A stretch of DNA of 22,390 nucleotides, taken from an uncultured Chloroflexota bacterium. Its GTDB lineage: Bacteria > Chloroflexota > Limnocylindria > Limnocylindrales > CSP1-4. The stretch is from contig CAIYQJ010000228.1 of assembly GCA_903928275.1 (NCBI GenBank), forward strand, positions 1-22,390, in the 5' to 3' direction. Under the pieces are notes generated by a model. The model was not told the origin of the DNA. It did no database searches and saw only the letters and a program-made list of their open reading frames with translations. The position numbers and the translations under genes were made by a program. This document shows, piece by piece, positions 22,232 through 22,390 of this stretch (its first letter is position 1; every line of letters starts with the position of its first letter).

Positions 22232-22390
22232 GTGGGAGACCCCGACGACGCGGCGGCCGGTCTCCCGGCCGAGCCGACCGGTCCCCCGGCCGAGCCGGCC
22301 GGTCCCCCGGCCGAGCCGACCGGTCCCCCGGCCGAGCCGGATGGCGGAGGCGCGGTCGGGGACGCGATCGGGCGCGCCGGCCCGCCGCAC
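22232..22390 (+). CDS. Possible N-terminus of a Pro/Ala/Glu-rich repeat protein, runs off the window
   Basis: From GTG 22232 the plus strand stays open to the edge, starting GDPDDAAAGLPAEPTGPPAE and then repeating AEPTGPP or AEPAGPP every 7 residues, followed by DGGGAVGDAIGRAGPPH. The acidic, Pro-rich composition with G/C in most third positions looks more like coding than the Arg-rich alternatives in the other frames. There is no clear ribosome site or promoter, and the region may simply be a non-coding repeat array. No function can be given. Confidence 0.25.
   Translation, partial: MGDPDDAAAGLPAEPTGPPAEPAGPPAEPTGPPAEPDGGGAVGDAIGRAGPPH
22257..22340 (+). repeat. Four tandem copies of a 21-bp unit upstream of murT
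   Basis: Copies start at 22257, 22278, 22299 and 22320. The last base alternates A/G between copies (A, G, A, G) and the first copy has one T-for-C change, so the array may have grown by doubling a two-unit block. Confidence 0.9.

Noticed and set aside
22205..22390. Minus-strand coding region made of Arg/Leu/Gly repeats
   Set aside because: It is only the 21-bp array read in one frame, Arg-rich, and it runs over the murT promoter and start.

Overview
The window is very GC-rich bacterial DNA, with GTG starts, overlapping genes and long open frames on both strands of most genes. It holds a Thermus-type isocitrate dehydrogenase with a C-terminal domain, the MurT/GatD pair that amidates lipid II, and many PAS histidine kinases. 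Together these suggest a high-GC Gram-positive-like lineage such as Chloroflexota (Limnocylindria-like) or Actinomycetota. This placement is inference only. No mobile element, CRISPR array, tRNA or rRNA was seen.

Layout from left to right. (1) 2-1981 (+): a GrpB/UPF0157 domain in one continuous frame with PurK, joined by six copies of a 24-bp repeat. (2) 2126-9950 (+): a signalling run made of a five-PAS hybrid kinase, a REC-PAS-kinase-REC protein, a membrane PAS kinase and an Rcp1-like single-domain receiver. The last three are coupled by stop/start overlaps. (3) 10047-12727 (+): guanine deaminase (guaD), isocitrate dehydrogenase (icd) and PurE. (4) 12746-18332 (-): a convergent three-gene signalling operon with 4-nt overlaps, consisting of a membrane three-PAS kinase, a REC-HisKA_3 kinase and a REC-EAL c-di-GMP phosphodiesterase. 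(5) 18584-19725 (+): a small membrane protein overlapping a zinc-ribbon Nudix hydrolase. (6) 19808-22208 (-): murT-gatD. The right edge is a 21-bp tandem repeat.

How the genes fit together. Seven signalling proteins supply five kinase cores, six receiver domains and ten PAS domains. None has a recognisable DNA-binding domain; the only effector domain seen is EAL, so c-di-GMP breakdown is the most visible output. PurK and PurE, consecutive enzymes of purine synthesis, sit at opposite ends of the plus-strand sensory block, with guaD and icd next to purE. MurT-GatD is a self-contained cell-wall unit.

The most unusual non-coding signals are short GC-rich tandem arrays, each of different sequence, lying just upstream of the non-signalling genes, and TANNNT hexamers placed so that several transcripts would start at or next to the start codon.
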